From a virus, in IMG/VR virus record IMGVR_UViG_3300027588_000004, positions 1 to 38,074 of that record: a DNA stretch of 38,074 nucleotides; one strand, written 5' to 3'. This document shows positions 1-9,000 of this stretch, one piece after another. Numbering within the stretch: the stretch's first letter is position 1; every line of letters starts with the position of its first letter. The position numbers and the translations under genes are program-made. The notes below the pieces were generated by a model that made no database searches, was not told the origin of the DNA, and worked only from the letters and a program-made list of their open reading frames with translations.

Positions 1-2
1 GT

Positions 3-1034
3 AGTACGTACTGGTACGCCTTCATGGTGAAGGGCAAGACGTACCGGGGCAGTTGCAAAACCAGCAACGAGAGAGAAGCGCAGGAGTATCACGATCGCGA
101 GAAATCCAAAGCGTGGCGCGGTCGAGTTGTGGGCGACAAAGAGCAGCACACGGTTGACGAGGCGATCAACCTGTACCTGAAGGAGCATGAGCACAAGCGC
201 TCCTACCGGGACGATGAACGCAGCGGCGACTGGTGGAAGGAGCAGCTCAAGTCCGCCCAGGTCACCTTGCTGGACGACATCACGCCGGAGATCATCCGCG
301 ACATCCGCGATGAAGAGCTCCAGCGTACGGGTCGCACCGGCAAGAAGATCACCGTGGCGACGGTCAACCGCAAGCTCGCCTTCCTGCGTTCGGTGTTACG
401 CGCGGCACAGCTCGAATGGCAGTGGCTGGACAAGCCGATCAAGGTGAAGCTGCTGCCGGGTGAAGGACAACGTGAGCGCTATCTCGAGCCTCACGAAGTC
501 GAGCGCCTGGTGGCCGCGCTGCCGGAGCCGTTCAATTTCATGGCGCTCTTTGCCGTGTCAACGGGTCTCCGTCAGGGCAACGTCTTGGGCTTGAAGTGGA
601 GTCAGGTGAACCTGGCGCAACGCTTCATCAGGTTCTCCGACAAGGTGATGAAGAACGGTCGGCCCTTTGCGATCGCTCTGAACGAGACGGCCATCACCTG
701 TATCCGCGCCCAGCTCGGCAAGCACGACGAGTACGTCTTCGTGCGTGACGGTGAGCCGATGAGCTGGTTGCCCTCGAACATCTGGGCCGCGGCGCTGAAG
801 GAAGCAGGCTTGAACGATGTGCGCTGGCACGATCTGCGGCACACCTGGGCGAGCCTGATGCGTCAGGCAGGAATCGGTTTGGACGACTTGCAGGAGATGG
901 GCGGGTGGGAATCACCGCTGATGGTCAAGCGGTACGCGCATCTGGATGTGTCTCACCTGGCGCCGAAAGCAGCAGTGCTGGATTCGCTGATGGCGCGACG
1001 TCCTGCCTCTGTACAGAATTTGCACAGCGTCTGA
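3..1034 (+). CDS. int: Tyrosine-family site-specific integrase, 5'-truncated by the window edge
   Basis: Catalyses integration and probably excision by recombining attP with a tRNA-Asn gene. Counting from the ATG at 24, the protein shows an N-terminal core-binding region (about 40-130) and a catalytic domain with R183 in GLRQGN, K210 in VMKNGR, H269/R272 in WHDLRHTW, W295 in GGWES (where many relatives have His) and the nucleophile Y304 in VKRYAHL. The reading frame stays open upstream of that ATG to the first base, and the extra residues (STYWYAF) fit the usual integrase N-terminal beta strand. No ribosome site precedes the ATG, so the true start is probably outside the window. It is the only + strand gene, is followed at once by a hairpin terminator and lies next to the tRNA-Asn attachment core, the normal int-attP arrangement. 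Family call is firm; exact N-terminus is unknown. Confidence 0.96.
   Translation, partial: STYWYAFMVKGKTYRGSCKTSNEREAQEYHDREKSKAWRGRVVGDKEQHTVDEAINLYLKEHEHKRSYRDDERSGDWWKEQLKSAQVTLLDDITPEIIRDIRDEELQRTGRTGKKITVATVNRKLAFLRSVLRAAQLEWQWLDKPIKVKLLPGEGQRERYLEPHEVERLVAALPEPFNFMALFAVSTGLRQGNVLGLKWSQVNLAQRFIRFSDKVMKNGRPFAIALNETAITCIRAQLGKHDEYVFVRDGEPMSWLPSNIWAAALKEAGLNDVRWHDLRHTWASLMRQAGIGLDDLQEMGGWESPLMVKRYAHLDVSHLAPKAAVLDSLMARRPASVQNLHSV
1011..1026. repeat. Candidate integrase arm-type site, copy 1
   Basis: GTACAGAATTTGCACA, inside the last codons of the integrase gene, matches 14 of 16 bases of a direct repeat at 1230-1245. The two copies sit on either side of the tRNA-Asn core, as P and P' arm sites do. 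Binding by the integrase is inferred from position and similarity only. Confidence 0.5.
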
Positions 1035-1039
1035 AACGA

Positions 1040-1066
1040 AAGGGTGTGAAATGAACTCACACCCTT
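1040..1066. terminator. Perfect 10-bp hairpin, likely bidirectional terminator after int
   Basis: The arms AAGGGTGTGA and TCACACCCTT flank a 7-nt loop and begin 6 bp after the integrase stop codon. The T-tract is weak on both sides (GATTTGATT on +, TTCGTTT on -). It probably separates integrase transcription from the convergent leftward late transcripts. Confidence 0.7.
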
Positions 1067-1074
1067 GATTTGAT

Positions 1075-1119
1075 TGGCTCCCCGACCTGGGCTCGAACCA
1101 GGGACCTGCGGATTAACAG
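1075..1119 (-). other. Phage attachment core: 3' 45 nt of tRNA-Asn
   Basis: On the minus strand this reads as the anticodon (GTT) loop, variable region, T-arm (with GGTTCGAGCC), acceptor 3' strand and CCA of a bacterial tRNA-Asn. The homology stops abruptly at the anticodon stem, and the 5' half of the tRNA (TCCCCGA acceptor strand, normal anticodon-stem partner) does not follow. A 3' tRNA fragment that would rebuild the gene after insertion, next to an integrase, is the classical attP core. A 7-bp inverted pair (GGCTCCC at 1076-1082, GGGAGCC at 1119-1125) brackets the core. Because phage genes lie on both sides, this looks like attP rather than a prophage end. Confidence 0.85.
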
Positions 1120-1146
1120 GGAGCCTGTGGTAGTTGCGCTCTGTGT

Positions 1147-1223
1147 ATGTACGTTGTAACGCGTTGTTCTACCAAATGAGCCCGTTCGTAGACCGCGCAC
1201 AAGCAACGCCGAGCAACGTACAT
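1147..1223. repeat. Inverted pair ATGTACGTTG / CAACGTACAT beside the att core
   Basis: A 10-bp exact inverted repeat (1147-1156 and 1214-1223) is separated by 57 bp. Together with the 16-bp direct repeats at 1011 and 1230 it makes this stretch look like an attP arm crowded with integrase, IHF or Xis sites. Between them, on the minus strand at 1166-1182, GGCTCATTTGGTAGAAC resembles a tRNA D-arm. No gene was found between 1035 and 1263. Confidence 0.45.
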
Positions 1224-1229
1224 CACTGC

Positions 1230-1245
1230 GTACAAAATTCGCACA
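1230..1245. repeat. Candidate integrase arm-type site, copy 2
   Basis: GTACAAAATTCGCACA, a direct repeat of 1011-1026 with 14 of 16 identical bases. It lies on the far side of the tRNA-Asn core, between the core and the first leftward gene. Confidence 0.5.
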
Positions 1246-1263
1246 CTAACCCGTGAAGAAATT

Positions 1264-1431
1264 CTACTTGGTCTTACCCGCTCTCATATTATCAACGAGA
1301 TTAGGATAGGGCCGGCCAGCTTTCCTGGCCATCTCCTTGGCCTTGGCTTTCTGCTCCGGCGTCAGTGACTTGCTCTTGCTCTTCGGGTTGGGTGTATCCC
1401 ACACAGGTTTCTTCATCATCTTCCCTTTCAT
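1264..1431 (-). CDS. Small basic conserved phage protein (55 aa)
   Basis: The peptide starts MKGKMMKKPVWDTPNPKSKS and ends in a RKAGRPYPNLVDNMRAGKTK-like tail. It is Lys/Pro rich with no membrane segment. The RPYPNLVDN ending recalls a family of short proteins seen in many phage and proteobacterial genomes whose function is unknown to me. Its ATG overlaps the TGA of the metallophosphoesterase gene (ATGA), so it is probably translationally coupled as the last gene of the leftward operon before attP. The sequence AAAGGGAAG within the first codons could serve as the ribosome site for Met5 or Met6, so the real protein may be 50-51 aa. Its Lys-rich make-up is compatible with nucleic-acid binding, but nothing proves it. 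Confidence 0.75.
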   Translation of the reverse strand: MKGKMMKKPVWDTPNPKSKSKSLTPEQKAKAKEMARKAGRPYPNLVDNMRAGKTK

Positions 1432-2405
1432 GCGTATCTTTTGCCGCGGAAGTAGCAGTTCCCGTCATCGCGCACGGCGGCGAACTCGGGGTACAGCAGC
1501 ACTCCATCCACCCAGGTCAACACCGCGAATCCGGACTGCCAGTTCATGCCTGGCTTTCCGATGCGGTAGTCGAACTCCTCCTGGAATTCGTCGGCCAGCA
1601 TCCCGGTCTTGATCCCGTAGTGCAGCTCCTTGAAGCCTTTATGGGCCTTGCAGGAGAGCTCGTGGGTGTGTCCAGTCACCGTGTGGCATCCGCCCTTCAG
1701 GACGTCATTCCAGCCACTGTGGAGGCCGCTGTGCCAGTCATGGATGATCACCATGTCTTCGTTGACGTCGATGCGATCGGAGTCCGCCCAGAGGGGCAGA
1801 TGATCCTTCATCAGGAAGCCGCCGATGCCCTCGTATTCGGGCACCTGGTTGGCCAGGCGTGACTCAAAGCGAGCGCAGTGGTTGCCGTAGGTGCGCATCA
1901 GGCGGGTGCCAGGCTTGACAATCTTTTCGATCTCTCCCAGGCGGGCCTGCACTGCCTCGAGCTCGTCCTTCACGGAGGTTCGCTTCTGCCAGCGGATCCT
2001 GGGGTGACGGCTGATCGCCCCGCCGTCGAGGATGTCGCCGTTAAGGATTACGGCCTTGACCTGGGACCCCAGGTCTGCGATCAGATTGCACAGCGCCTTG
2101 TGCGCGGTGGGAATGTGGTCAGGGGAGTAGTGCGCGTCCGATCCTACGAGGATAGTTCCGTTCTCGATCTCGAGGCGGTTGGTATCACGCCGTGAGGACA
2201 TGATCATCTTGATCACGCCTTGGTCCGCCCTTCCTGCGGCACGGGGATCAATCGATCCCAACAGTACTCCTCGGCGTTCCTCGATCGACTTGCGCCGTCC
2301 GTACACAGCGCGCAACGAAAGCCCAGATATTTCCGCAATCGTGGACGCAGACTGGTGCTCGTTCCAGAGTTTCAAAAACTCAGCGTCGCTTATTTTTTGA
2401 TTCAT
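1428..2405 (-). CDS. HTH-metallophosphoesterase fusion
   Basis: Residues 5-45 look like a helix-turn-helix (SDAEFLKLWNEH, then TIAEISGLSLRAVYGRRKSI). Residues 84-325 are a calcineurin-like metallophosphoesterase with its full metal-ligand set: SDAH at 89-92, NGD at 122-124, GNH at 174-176, a His pair at 222 and 225 (HDWH) and GHTH at 245-248. Such enzymes hydrolyse phosphomonoesters or diesters, and the substrate cannot be told from sequence. Proteins with this combination are known in phages, usually near virion genes. The ATG has an AAAGGC-type ribosome site 5-6 nt upstream. The gene overlaps the stop region of the Ntn-hydrolase gene by 26 nt, implying coupled expression. It could act on nucleic acid with the HTH as tether, but that is inference. 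Confidence 0.9.
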   Translation of the reverse strand: MNQKISDAEFLKLWNEHQSASTIAEISGLSLRAVYGRRKSIEERRGVLLGSIDPRAAGRADQGVIKMIMSSRRDTNRLEIENGTILVGSDAHYSPDHIPTAHKALCNLIADLGSQVKAVILNGDILDGGAISRHPRIRWQKRTSVKDELEAVQARLGEIEKIVKPGTRLMRTYGNHCARFESRLANQVPEYEGIGGFLMKDHLPLWADSDRIDVNEDMVIIHDWHSGLHSGWNDVLKGGCHTVTGHTHELSCKAHKGFKELHYGIKTGMLADEFQEEFDYRIGKPGMNWQSGFAVLTWVDGVLLYPEFAAVRDDGNCYFRGKRYA

Positions 2406-2835
2406 TTACTGCCTTTAAGGGAATGACTTCGATCTCGCCGCCAGTTGCGGGGTCGAAGCGTGATGCAAGAGCCACCGCCTCTTGAGGTGATGCGCCCATT
2501 GCCATTGCGCCAATTGCGTATGGCGCACCGCTGCCAATGGCAAAGAAAGGATCCTTGATCTTGTAGCGTTTGCCTGAGCCGGCGTATAGGAATATGCCGT
2601 CCGGGTGAAGCTCGATGCCCTCGACTTCTGAATCATCATTGAGGCCAGACTCCTTTGCGGGTTTGCCTTCGATGTGTTCCCAGAACTTCAGGATGTCATC
2701 CCAATCGCCCGCCGCCCCGACAATTCCCTTGCCGATCCGTCGAACTTTTGAGACGCCAAACATGACGCCGTCAGCGCTGCACCTGGTGTCAGATGCGAGT
2801 ACGCCGTGCTTCGTTGATACTGCAATGCACGTCAC
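2380..2835 (-). CDS. Proteasome-beta/HslV-like Ntn hydrolase
   Basis: I place the start at GTG 2833-2835, which gives (M)TCIAVSTKHGVLASDTRCS; an AGGAACA ribosome site lies just upstream. A longer frame from TTG 2877 adds 14 residues unlike the family and overlaps the previous gene. With the GTG start, removal of the formyl-Met exposes Thr as N-terminal nucleophile, as in HslV and 20S beta subunits. D16 (ASDTR) and K30 (VSKVRRIGKG) match the expected Asp17 and Lys33 positions. A Gly-rich GSG loop precedes the helix PQEAVALASRFDPATGG, also family-like. At 151 aa it is slightly shorter than HslV (about 175). No HslU-type ATPase is present in the window. Proteolytic processing of a phage or host protein is the likely role, but the target is unknown. 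Confidence 0.85.
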   Translation of the reverse strand: MTCIAVSTKHGVLASDTRCSADGVMFGVSKVRRIGKGIVGAAGDWDDILKFWEHIEGKPAKESGLNDDSEVEGIELHPDGIFLYAGSGKRYKIKDPFFAIGSGAPYAIGAMAMGASPQEAVALASRFDPATGGEIEVIPLKAVNESKNKRR

Positions 2836-2843
2836 ACTTGTTC

Positions 2844-3035
2844 CTAGACAAACGTTCCAATTCTCACAGAAATGCAAGTACCTGCGGCTTGGGGAATACC
2901 CTTACCCTGGAGCTGTGTCATGAAACCTTCAAGCACAGCGTTGCACTTTTGCTCGCTCTTGAACTGGTGATCGTTGGTCCAGAACGCGGCTTGGCCATTG
3001 AGGACGAAGAACACAACTGCTATCCATACCTCCAT
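2844..3035 (-). CDS. Small protein with N-terminal hydrophobic/signal segment (63 aa)
   Basis: The protein begins MEVWIAVVFFVLNGQAAF, a short hydrophobic stretch that could be a signal peptide or a membrane anchor, followed by about 45 polar residues including two cysteines (C32 and a later AGTCIS). A strong GGAGG site sits 6-7 nt before the ATG, which supports a real gene. It lies 8 nt upstream of the Ntn-hydrolase start and directly after the giant virion protein gene. I do not recognise the family; a secreted or periplasmic protein is the best structural guess. Confidence 0.7.
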   Translation of the reverse strand: MEVWIAVVFFVLNGQAAFWTNDHQFKSEQKCNAVLEGFMTQLQGKGIPQAAGTCISVRIGTFV

Positions 3036-3046
3036 GGCACACCTCC

Positions 3047-6000
3047 TTAATCAGATGCCATCACCGCCTCGCGGAACTGCGGTCCCGCCTCCATCACCGC
3101 CTTCACAGCTCGGTTGTAAAGCTGCTTCTCGCGCTCTCGCACCCGGTTGAGTTTCGCCACCTTCTCTTCATCGCTGAAGCCGGGGTTGTTCTCCATCCGG
3201 GTCAGATCAGAACGTAGCTGGCGGATCTGCTGCGTAGTGCTCGAGATGATGGCGTGAGCTCTCAGCAGGCCAGGAGTCTCAGCGATGATCTCGCTGCGGT
3301 TCTGGGGCATGTTGCGGTACTCGTTGTACGACGTCTCGACCATTTCCTTGGCGCGGCGGAAGGCGCCGGAGTCGAAGCTCTCAGGAACCTTGGCGGTGAA
3401 GCGATCGACCAGCGGCATCGGGGTGTTCTTCACCTCTTCGCCACGCGCCACTCGAGCCGCGGTTCCCGCCGCCTTGTACGACTCGTTGATGAAGCCAGGC
3501 ATGTAGCTGCCGATGATGAAGTCGATCGCCGCAGGGTTGATGTCAATGGCGCCAGACTTCAGTCGGTTGCCACCGGTGAGCTCGTTGAGCCCCTGCATTG
3601 CGGAGGCAGACAGCGGGTTGACCGAGCGGAAAGCCATCTGGCTGTCGGGTAGTTTGGCGCCACCGAACACCGAGTCCTCTCGACGGATCGGAGCTCCGTA
3701 GCGGTTCTCGTTCATAACCCACTCAACGATCGGCAGGGCTGCGGTCGGAGCCACGCCCTTGAGCGCCGTGCCGGCCAGGGTCTTGGAGTCAAGTCCAGAG
3801 GATCCCATCGGAGCAAAAGACTCGAAGGTTGTCTGAGCGATGCGCTTGACGCTGGTTGTGATTGGCTGCACGCCGAGCAGGCTGTCCATCATGAAGTTGC
3901 CCATGGCGTAGAAGGCGTTCCAGCCATACGGGATGGGGATCGCTGCGCCAGGCACGTCAGCAGAGAACACCATCGATGTGGCTCGCTTGTACACCGGCAG
4001 CTTGTCGATCGCGTTGCGGCCAGCCTCGTCGTCGTCCGAGAGAGCGCGACCGATGAGGTTCATCATGGCGCCCAGGCCAACCCACAGTCCGACGTACACG
4101 AACCCCTTGGACTTGAACTTCAGCTTGTAGTCCGGCGTCAGGGTGCCGAACAGGCTGAGCAGCTTGGCCGAGCCCTGCACTGCGGGGTTGAAGAACAGAT
4201 AGAGCTGACGCGTAGCCTTGACCGAACCGCGCATGTTGAAGTTGACAGTGATCTCACCGGCAAACTGAGCGGCCTGGGCCTCGGACATCCCGGCTTCGCG
4301 CATTACCTTGTACGCAGCCAGGCGCGGGGCAATTTCGATCGGCAGCGAGAAGTTGTGCTCGATCATGTCCATCACGGCCATGAACTTGTCGCCGGCGTTC
4401 TGGAGCTTGGTGCGCTCACCCAGCAGCTTCTCGAGATCCTCGACCTGGGACGGCAGATCCTTGCGGTTGAGGAAGCTGGTGAGACCACCGTTGAGCTTCA
4501 TCTCACGGTAGATCCGCACCATCTCGGGATCAGGGTTTACCCCAGTGTTCTTGAGGTTCTCGGTGCGCGCCATGTAGTACGCCGTCTTGATGGCGGACGG
4601 GATGGCCTTGACCATTGCAGCGGCCTGCGCCTTGGTCACACGACCGTCAGCAGCGGCGTTGAAGAACATCGTCTGCAAGTCACGGGCGAAGTTGACGAAG
4701 CCCCAGGCGGGGTTCCAGGTTGTCAGCATCTGGCCGACAATCTGGTTGAATTTGCCCAGGCGCTCGAGCAGAGCGTTGCTGTCACGCATACCCACGACGC
4801 CGTGGATCGCCTCAGCAAACGAGCCAGGGCTGGTGTCCTTGAACTCGATCGTGTTGGGGATGCCGTTGATCTTGGCAACCATCACGTTCGGGTTCTTGAT
4901 GTAGTTCGGGTCTTCTTTCTCGACCACCATGTTGTCGTCGCCCATCGCCTGGTCGTACTTGATACGGTTGATGGAAACGAAGTTGGGGTCGTAGTTGGCC
5001 TCGAAGAACGCCAGGACGCGCTGAGAAACCTGGTTCTTCTGTCCCCGAATAAGCGCCGCCTCCATGCCCAGGATCGTGCGGGACAGGATCTCGGTGGCCT
5101 CGGACTTGCGACCGAGAGCGCGCTTCTCCTTGCCCTTCACGTTGAACTTGGAGCCGCCGGCCAGCATCATCGGATCATCGAACTCGTCCAGCTTCAGGTC
5201 AGAACGACCGGACAAGTTGACGTAGTGCTTGTAGACCTGCATCGCCTGGTACTGCTTGGCGGTGATCATGCCGGTGTCGAACTGATATTTCAGCTTCTTC
5301 TGGCTGATGGCGTCAGTGATGCGACCGATCTCCTCCAGCGCTTGCCAGTACGGCTGCTTCTGGAGCTGCTTGAGGTAGCGCTGCGCGGTCTTGGTCTTCA
5401 TGCCAGAACCGCCGTCCGGGAACTGCTCGTTGATCTTGGCGATCTGCTTGTTGCGCTCTGCGGCGTGGCGAGCCAGCAAGTAGCGATCGATGATCTGCTG
5501 CGTAGCGCCCTGCTTGCCAGCCTCTTGCACCAGGGATTCGAGGGGGCGGACAAAGCGACGGCGGAACTCGTCAACGACGGCGCCAGTCTTGCGCTCGTAA
5601 CGCAGCAGCGCATCTTTGATGTCCATGCGCTCGGTCAAACGGCCCTTCGCACGGATCGCGTCAACCAGGTCGAACACCGGACGGTACTCGTTCTGGTACT
5701 TCGTGATCATCGAGCGCATCCAAGCCTTCATTCCAGACAGGTTGGTGATCTCGGTCAGCTTGACCAGGTCAGTACCTTTGCGGTCTGCTACGAAAACGCC
5801 TGAACGCTTGCGGAACTCCACGTGACCCTTGCTGCGCATGAGCTTCAGCAGGTCGCCGTAGTTGTCCATCGCCATTGCGCCGCCCTGGCCGTTGCGGATG
5901 TCATCGCCAGTAGCGAAGTACGCAAACCAGGTCTGCGTGGCGGGATTGAAGCGGGCGTACGCCGTGGTCTTGTCTCCCTTGAGGGCGTACATCTCGGACA

Positions 6001-9000
6001 GACGCTCGTGCTGCACAGCCTCGGCCAGGCGAATCACGCCAGGTGCGCCGTTGTTGACGTAGCCACCGTTCTGGGCTGCGTCACGCGCACCCTTGAGGTA
6101 GTACGAGAGCTCGACGTTGGAGATCTTGGCAATCCAGTCAGCGACCCGGCCAAGGCCGATTTCGCGCAGACCAACAACCATGCGCGCGATGAAGGACTTG
6201 ACCAGTCCGATGTCCGGGTTGGTGCCGGCCATGTCGGACAGGACCTCATCGATCGCCTCGAGCTTGCCAACGCCACGCTCTTGCATAAAACGGTCGGCAG
6301 CTTCCCGTACATTCGGGTAAACCCTATACATCTGCTCCAGGAAGGCGTCGAACTTGGTGCCCAGGAACTGACGCAGACCACGGTGACCGTAGACCTCGTG
6401 GAACAGAACGAACTGAGCATCGGCCTCGCTGCCGATAAAGTCTGAGAACACGTACACGTGGCCCGTCTCTGAGTCGAACAGGCCGGCTGCATCCAGGAGA
6501 TCGCCGGTGCGGGCAAGCGCCTTGGAGCGCAGCGGCTCGGGCAGCATCGTGGCGTTCTGGAGCACGGTCACCTGGGGTGCAGCCTTCCACTTGGATGTGA
6601 TCTTCTGGATCCATCCGTTCACAACGGCGGCGGTGTACACGCCAGACCAGTTGCCGCGCTTGCGCAGAGGTCCGTCCTCGTCGGATTCGTCTTGCTGCTC
6701 TTCCTCAGCATCAAAATCGAAGGCTTCCGAGTCGAGGTCGTCCAACTCTTGCTCGGTGAGGTCGACATCAACAACACCTCGCTCAGCCATGCCATAGAAC
6801 TGATCGATCGTCTGACCGTTGATCATCTCGTCCTGGGCCTGCTTGCCATCCAGGTAGTCGGAGATCATCTGGTCAAGCGCCGCCTCGGTCTTGGCGTTGC
6901 TGGCGATCTTGGTGTACATCTCCTGAGCTTGGTGAATGATGCGAGGCAGATCGTTGATCTCGGCGCGAGCAATCATCGTCTTCATCCGACGATAGATGAT
7001 GTCGCGCATTTTCTTGGCCTTCTCCTCGTTCTTCGAGCCAGGCATCTTGTTCTCAGGCAGGGCGCCATCAAACGCAGCCAGAGCTTCGTAGTACGGGATG
7101 CGAGCCTTGGCATCTGCCTCACGGTCGAGCTTGGCGTCGTTCTTCTCTTTCCAGCGCTGGAATTCGTTGGCGTCGGTCGGGGCAATCAAGCCCTCTTCGG
7201 GATCGAGGAGCTGTTTGGCCAGGTCAGGACGCAGCTTCAGGGCGAAGTTCACGTCCTGCATCCAGGCTTCTTGCAGATCTCCGATCGTTCCTTTGAGCGC
7301 CATCATCTCGCGCTCAGGAATCGGCACTGCGCCGCGCATCTGAGACAGCGAGTACTTCATGAACAGCATGTCGCGGAATGCGTCCTCCGCGTTGCTGCTG
7401 TTCTCCATCACAAAGTCTTTGGTGCGGCGTTGCTCCAGCGTATTCAGGCGCTCCTTCCACATCTCGTACGCCACCCTCTCCGCCTCGGGGAAGATGTTGA
7501 GCTTCATGAGTGTGGGGTGACGCTTGACCAACTGATCCATGGAGGTCAACCAGGCCAGGCGGTAGGACGGGTGACCGCCGTGCTGTCTGAGGTAGTCCAG
7601 CATCCGAGTCTGGAAGGCCAGCAGCGGGGATGCAGAAAGCATCTCCTGGGGCACATCGATGCCGCGGTCACGCAACGCTTGCAGGAGCTGGCCCTGGTTC
7701 AGGCGACCAGATCGAATGGCGGTAGACGCCAGGGTGAACATCTCGTCCTGGCTCAGGGTGCGGTTCTTGATCCCGTCCGCCAGTTGGTTGACGACGTCGC
7801 CAGCCTCGAGCGGCGCCTCGTCCACAGCGATCTTGAGCGCCTCCTGGACTGACGGAACCTCGATCGCCAGCTTCGTAGCCTTGTCGTTCATCAGACCGAC
7901 GATGGCTTCGCGGGCCTGGTTGAAGATCGGATCCACAACAATGTCAGGGATGCCTTCCTTCAACGCTTTCGTGCGCTCGATGGAGAGTAAGTACTCAGCG
8001 TTCTTGGCAGAACGCTTGAACAACTCTGCAATCCCGCGAGTTGAGCGAGACTGCATCTCACGGACCTGGTCCACGAGTTGGCGGCGAATCTCGAGCAGGC
8101 GTTCTTGCGGCAGGTTCTTGGCGGTTCTGAACCCTTGCTCACCCCACAGGTAGGCGTTTTCGTCAGACTCGTCTTGGCCCACGAATCGAGTCTCGCCCTC
8201 GTTGATGACGCGTGAGTTGTTCAGACGGAAGTCGATGTCATCGATGGCCTTCTGGATCTTGGCAATCGTGCCGCGCAGGAATTGCGCCTGCTGTTGCGCG
8301 GAAGCAACAGAAATCTCTTCGCCCACTCCAGCTCTGGACGAAACGTCTCCGGCTGCTGTGGTGGTAAGCTCGGCCTCGGGCGCATTGAGGTTAAGCAGGT
8401 TCATGATGCCGTAGATACGGCGCTTGAATTCCAGGATCTGTTTGGCTTCAGGCGTGTTGAGCTGAGCCATGCGGTCCCCGATCTGCACCAGCTCATCTGC
8501 CGAGCGATCGGCCAGGGAAATGAGCGCGTCGATTCGCGCCTGGTTTGACAGGGGCAGGAGGTGGTCCATCAGGCCCTTGTTGCCGAGCTTGTTGAGCCAC
8601 TCACCGTCAACGTTCACCAGGGCGCGGCGGATCTGGTTGATCTGCGCACGCTTCAAGCCCTTCAGCAATTGCTTGAGCGGAGTGCTCAGACGGTCCTCGC
8701 TGAGCATGGCCGGTTCTTCCTTGACCTCTTCCGCTTTGTACGTGCCGAAATCCACCTCCGGCTCTTGAGCCGCCTGACGCTTTTCTTTCTCTTCCTTGAC
8801 CTCTTCTTTGGCCGCGGGGGCTGAGCCAGAGTTGTCTTTCTCGATCTCGCCCACCAGCTCTTTCTGGCGGTCGATCATCTTCTTCAGATTCTCACGCTCT
8901 GCTACGGGGGCGGTCTTGTCCCAGTCCTTGCCGAACTTGTCAGAGAGGCGCTTGTTCTCCGCCTTGATCTCGTTGTCCAGGTCGTTGGATTCCTGGATAG

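Noticed and set aside
1-23. Window as a complete circular genome joined end to start
   Set aside because: Joining the ends puts a stop (TAA) in the integrase frame just before residues that fit the integrase N-terminus, and replication and repressor genes are missing; the window is more likely a part of a larger genome.
1075-1119. Intact host tRNA-Asn gene marking a prophage end
   Set aside because: Only the 3' 45 nt are present and phage genes lie on both sides, so it fits attP better than attL/attR.
2836-2877. Longer N-terminus for the Ntn hydrolase (TTG 2877)
   Set aside because: It would bury the Thr nucleophile, overlaps the preceding gene and lacks the ribosome site that the GTG at 2835 has.
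4355-5803. 482-aa + strand frame antisense to the giant virion gene
   Set aside because: Its composition (Val/Leu/His/Arg-rich) is that of a mirror frame of a GC-rich gene, no ribosome site was seen, and the minus-strand protein has recognisable conserved motifs.
6692-7852. 386-aa + strand frame antisense to the giant virion gene
   Set aside because: Same mirror-frame composition; no family resemblance.
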